From Pseudovibrio sp. M1P-2-3 (GTDB lineage Bacteria; Pseudomonadota; Alphaproteobacteria; Rhizobiales; Stappiaceae): 64,000 nt of DNA. The position numbers were made by a program, and so were the translations under genes. The stretch spans positions 505,001-569,000 of the forward strand of contig NZ_JARRCW010000001.1 of assembly GCF_031501865.1 (NCBI RefSeq), given 5' to 3'. Below the pieces are notes generated by a model. That model worked only from the letters and a program-made list of their open reading frames with translations. It did not search any database and was not told where the DNA came from. Of this stretch, positions 61,805 to 64,000 are shown piece by piece. The stretch's first letter is position 1. Each line of letters starts with the position of its first letter.

Positions 61805-62308
61805 TTAATCCGTATAATCAACTGGTATTTCAGCGACTGCATCTGTTTGTTTTTGTCTCCACTCATCAAGCTTCAAGGCGATTAAATTATCATTCAAAGC
61901 CAAAACAGAAGCGGCCATTAGAGCAGCGTTTACAGCTCCTGCCCGGCCAATAGCAAGCGTGCCAACAGGAACTCCGGCAGGCATTTGTACTATAGACAGT
62001 AAACTATCTTTTCCACTGAGCGCTTTAGACTGAATTGGCACTCCGAAAACTGGAAGGGGGGTCATAGCCGCTGTCATACCTGGAAGGTGGGCAGCTCCTC
62101 CTGCCCCAGCAATAATGACCTGATAGCCATTTTCACGGGCATTTTTGGCAAAGTTATAAAGACGATCTACTGTTCGATGAGCTGAAATAATCTTTGCTTC
62201 ATACTTAATGCCAAGTGCATCCAGTGTATCGGCAGTATTTTTCATGGTTGGCCAATCGGACTGGCTCCCCATTATGATGGCAACTTTTGCAGTGCTCGGT
62301 TCACTCAC
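61805..62308 (-). CDS. purE: N5-CAIR mutase
   Basis: 167-residue class I PurE, converting N5-CAIR to [31 protein letters not shown] and [24 protein letters not shown] are the active-site blocks. The GTG start at 62308 has GAGGA nine bases upstream and gives [13 protein letters not shown]; the open frame back to a TTG at 62338 is less likely. First gene of the purE-purK operon. Confidence 0.96.
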   Translation of the reverse strand: MSEPSTAKVAIIMGSQSDWPTMKNTADTLDALGIKYEAKIISAHRTVDRLYNFAKNARENGYQVIIAGAGGAAHLPGMTAAMTPLPVFGVPIQSKALSGKDSLLSIVQMPAGVPVGTLAIGRAGAVNAALMAASVLALNDNLIALKLDEWRQKQTDAVAEIPVDYTD

Positions 62309-62416
62309 GCTTATAGTCCTCGACCGTTTGCGTTGCAACGAAGGCCGGAATTATATGCGTTAACGTGTTGGTTGCAAGGGGAATTTATTGGCATATTGGA
62401 GAGTGTTTTGTTGGGG

Positions 62417-62629
62417 TTAAGCTATGATATCAGGAACAAGTTTACCTTCAAGAACTGTTATTTTATCTCGAAGCAATAACTTCTTTTTTTTCAACCTTTG
62501 CAGCTGAAGCATATCGCTTATGCCAGTTTGGAGCAGAGCACTGATCGCGGCGTCAAGGTCTCGGTGCTCAAGGCGCAGTTGTGTTAAAGTTTGCTTGAGT
62601 TCTTCTTGGTTTTTTTCGGTGGGTGTCAT
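62417..62629 (-). CDS. DUF465 protein, 70 residues
   Basis: Small helical, strongly charged protein: LTQLRLEHRDLDAAISALLQTGISDMLQLQRLKKKKLLLRDKITVLEGKLVPD is the DUF465 pattern of a short helical hairpin with a Leu-rich, Lys-rich second helix. Function unknown (YdcH-like). ATG 62629 is chosen; the frame runs on upstream into a hydrophobic but unrelated stretch. It sits next to purE, as in many Hyphomicrobiales, and is divergent from a second DUF465 gene. Confidence 0.88.
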   Translation of the reverse strand: MTPTEKNQEELKQTLTQLRLEHRDLDAAISALLQTGISDMLQLQRLKKKKLLLRDKITVLEGKLVPDIIA

Positions 62630-62945
62630 CAAAATTTTACTCGTTTTAACAGTGAGCCGGTGTTGGGTTCCGGCGAAAAACCAATAGGAGAATACAAAAT
62701 TTAGCCCAAGAAATGTTAGGGAGTCATTTTGTAGCTGTGAAACTAGAAAAACTAAGCCACCCCACTCTGCACTGAAGCCAAATACCAACATAGCCCAACC
62801 CTGAGAGAAAAGGGAACATCATTCATTTAAAACAATCTAGCATTGTTATTATAGAGTCAAATGCACTTTTTTGTCGTTCGACAGATGATAATTTTAATGC
62901 CACTATGCAAAACATTAACAGCAATAGACAGGAGGATCTTCATCT

Positions 62946-63122
62946 ATGTCCATCCAGGCTCGTTTGTCCGAACTTGAGCGTCGTCATGCATCTCTTGAAA
63001 AGGAAATTGAAGGAACCGCGCTGCATCCTTCTGTGGATTCTCTCGAGATTGCAGAGTTAAAGCGACGAAAGCTGCTGTTAAAGGAACAGATATCACAAAT
63101 TAAAATCCAGCAACCACATTAG
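62946..63122 (+). CDS. DUF465 protein, 58 residues
   Basis: Short gene, 58 residues: begins MSIQARLSELERRHASLEKE, continues IEGTALHPSVDSLEIAELKR and ends RRKLLLKEQISQIK plus IQQPH. This is the standard DUF465 helical hairpin with the LKRRKLLLKEQI core. AGGAGG lies ten bases before ATG 62946 and a good terminator follows 52 bases after the stop. Divergent from its paralogue at 62417-62629, with about 320 bases between. Confidence 0.9.
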   Translation: MSIQARLSELERRHASLEKEIEGTALHPSVDSLEIAELKRRKLLLKEQISQIKIQQPH

Positions 63123-63173
63123 CTCATTCATAAAAGCAATGCGCCATGCAGGTGTATGACGCTTTAAATTCCG

Positions 63174-63211
63174 CGGACTGATTGTATTTAGAGTACTTTC
63201 AGTCCGTTTTT
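63174..63211 (+). terminator. terminator after the 58-residue DUF465 gene
   Basis: Perfect 8-base stem CGGACTGA / TCAGTCCG followed by TTTTTGG. Confidence 0.85.
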
Positions 63212-63402
63212 GGCAGAATTAACTGAATTTCATTGATCAGAGTTATATCGTTTCATGAAAAGACTACAGCGACAATGTGCGCAAGTGTAGTGAAGCCACC
63301 GATATTCTAGAGTAGGCGAGTGTCCCGGATCACTTGATGGATCATAGGGTTGTCAGAGACTACGTTTCAGTTCATTGAAACATGTAATCGCTAGGTTTTG
63401 CT

Positions 63403-63786
63403 ATGCCTCGGCTCCGGTTTGATCTTGATCGTGTGATTTATATAGTCCTCAGTGTAGTTTCTGTTGCAGTAGCAGTTTTTGTTGGGATGGAGGCTATAGG
63501 GGTGAGTGGAGGAGCTCAACGCTATGGGGTTTGGCTCGTCATTCCGATTCTTTTGGCTGGGCTTGTTGAGTTTTATCTTTCGCGCCATGAAGCTCTGAAA
63601 AGTTTACGTAGCTTTGGTGGGTTGCTTTTTTTGATTACTACATTTTTCGTCGCGTTCTGCCTCATTCTAACTGTACTGCATTTCAAGCTTGAGCTGTCAT
63701 CTATGATTGACCTCAAGGGATTTGCTACAACATTCTCGTCAAACACTATCGGAAACAGTGGCTTGAGAATGCCATTCTTTTTCTAA
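63403..63786 (+). CDS. small membrane protein, unknown
   Basis: 127 residues with three hydrophobic helices (VIYIVLSVVSVAVAVFVGMEAIG, YGVWLVIPILLAGLVEFYL, LLFLITTFFVAFCLILTVLHF) and a polar Ser/Asn-rich tail ending MPFFF. No family recognised. The ribosome-binding site is weak (AGG eight bases upstream). It lies before the acyl-CoA synthetase gene but 134 bases apart, with an inverted repeat between, so they are probably separate units. Confidence 0.5.
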   Translation: MPRLRFDLDRVIYIVLSVVSVAVAVFVGMEAIGVSGGAQRYGVWLVIPILLAGLVEFYLSRHEALKSLRSFGGLLFLITTFFVAFCLILTVLHFKLELSSMIDLKGFATTFSSNTIGNSGLRMPFFF

Positions 63787-63878
63787 ATTCTTCTCTTCAC
63801 TGCTGTATTTGGTCGACTATTTCATTAGATTCATTCTGTTGCCTTCAGGCAAGATTCACTTCACCTTGGATAACAAGA

Positions 63879-63897
63879 CGTAACTCATAAAGTTACG
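63879..63897. promoter_or_regulatory. inverted repeat before the acyl-CoA synthetase gene
   Basis: CGTAACT-cataa-AGTTACG, perfect 7-base arms, 24 bases before the ATG at 63921. Position and form suit a repressor operator. Confidence 0.45.
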
Positions 63898-63920
63898 AGT
63901 GGTCTTTGGGAGGAGCTACA

Positions 63921-64000
63921 ATGAAAAGTCGTTATTTCGATACCTATGAAGCATGGAAGAAGGACCCTGAGCAGTTTTGGGCCAATGCTGCTAATAGTAT
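63921..64000 (+). CDS. propionyl/acetyl-CoA synthetase, 3' end outside window
   Basis: Only the first 26 codons are present: MKSRYFDTYEAWKKDPEQFW then ANAANS. The 'Y...Y..W..DP..FW..AA' pattern is the N-terminal ACAS_N signature of acetyl-CoA-synthetase-like enzymes, and the SRY start is most like PrpE (propionate-CoA ligase). GGGAGGAG precedes the ATG at ideal spacing. Too little is visible to fix the substrate. Confidence 0.75.
   Translation, partial: MKSRYFDTYEAWKKDPEQFWANAANS

Overview
The window is chromosomal DNA of an alphaproteobacterium. The gene set points to the Hyphomicrobiales: CpdR, GapR, a type-2 L36, DUF1036 behind pyruvate kinase, paired DUF465 genes beside purEK, and an aa3-oxidase subunit IV. 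A marine Stappiaceae/Pseudovibrio-like organism is my guess, not something the sequence proves. The left third is richer in G+C than the right. I find no CRISPR array, prophage or plasmid functions. The only mobile element is one IS110/IS1111-type insertion sequence.

Layout. 1-8543: a cut acyl-CoA ligase, a complete branched-chain-amino-acid-type ABC importer (livG-H-M-K-F) closed by a strong terminator, a secreted RNase T2 and a phenylacetate-CoA-ligase-like gene; together these suggest uptake and CoA-activation of an unknown organic acid. 8647-19552: ferrochelatase, a QmcA/NfeD membrane pair, an alpha/beta hydrolase, KdsD, an outer-membrane barrel, a lytic transglycosylase, a DUF459 gene whose ribosome-binding site sits in a perfect hairpin, and a chemoreceptor. 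19691-27734: a two-gene unit with a 45-residue Cys protein, an unknown 244-residue protein, and gltD/gltB for ammonia assimilation. 28403-31112: a four-gene bufferin-type operon (DUF2282 precursor, DUF692 MNIO enzyme, DUF2063 partner, DoxX), expected to make a modified metal-binding peptide. 31184-35352: threonine aldolase, the IS1111-type element with a likely guide-RNA region, and a small heat-shock gene with a ROSE-like RNA thermometer.

35471-46600: lysophospholipase, a HisN-type phosphatase, N-formylglutamate amidohydrolase, CpdR, tRNA-Val(GAC), L36, a TPR protein, pyruvate kinase with DUF1036, GapR, and two cell-wall enzymes (DUF882 and an L,D-transpeptidase). Between hisN and hutG lies a convincing small RNA (promoter, three stem-loops, CCTCC motifs, terminator). 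46944-63122: PepF, PurB, several hydrolases, a MarR-isochorismatase pair, an ABC1 kinase, CoxIV, acetoacetate decarboxylase, a TPR lipoprotein, S21, a glutamine amidotransferase, a MATE pump, purE-purK and two DUF465 genes. The right end holds an unknown membrane protein and the first 26 codons of a propionyl/acetyl-CoA synthetase.

The most interesting items are the bufferin operon, the CCTCC-rich small RNA, the IS1111 element with its guide-RNA-sized noncoding end, the ROSE-like leader, and several perfect hairpins covering or touching ribosome-binding sites. All family names come from motif recognition by eye; no database search was run.
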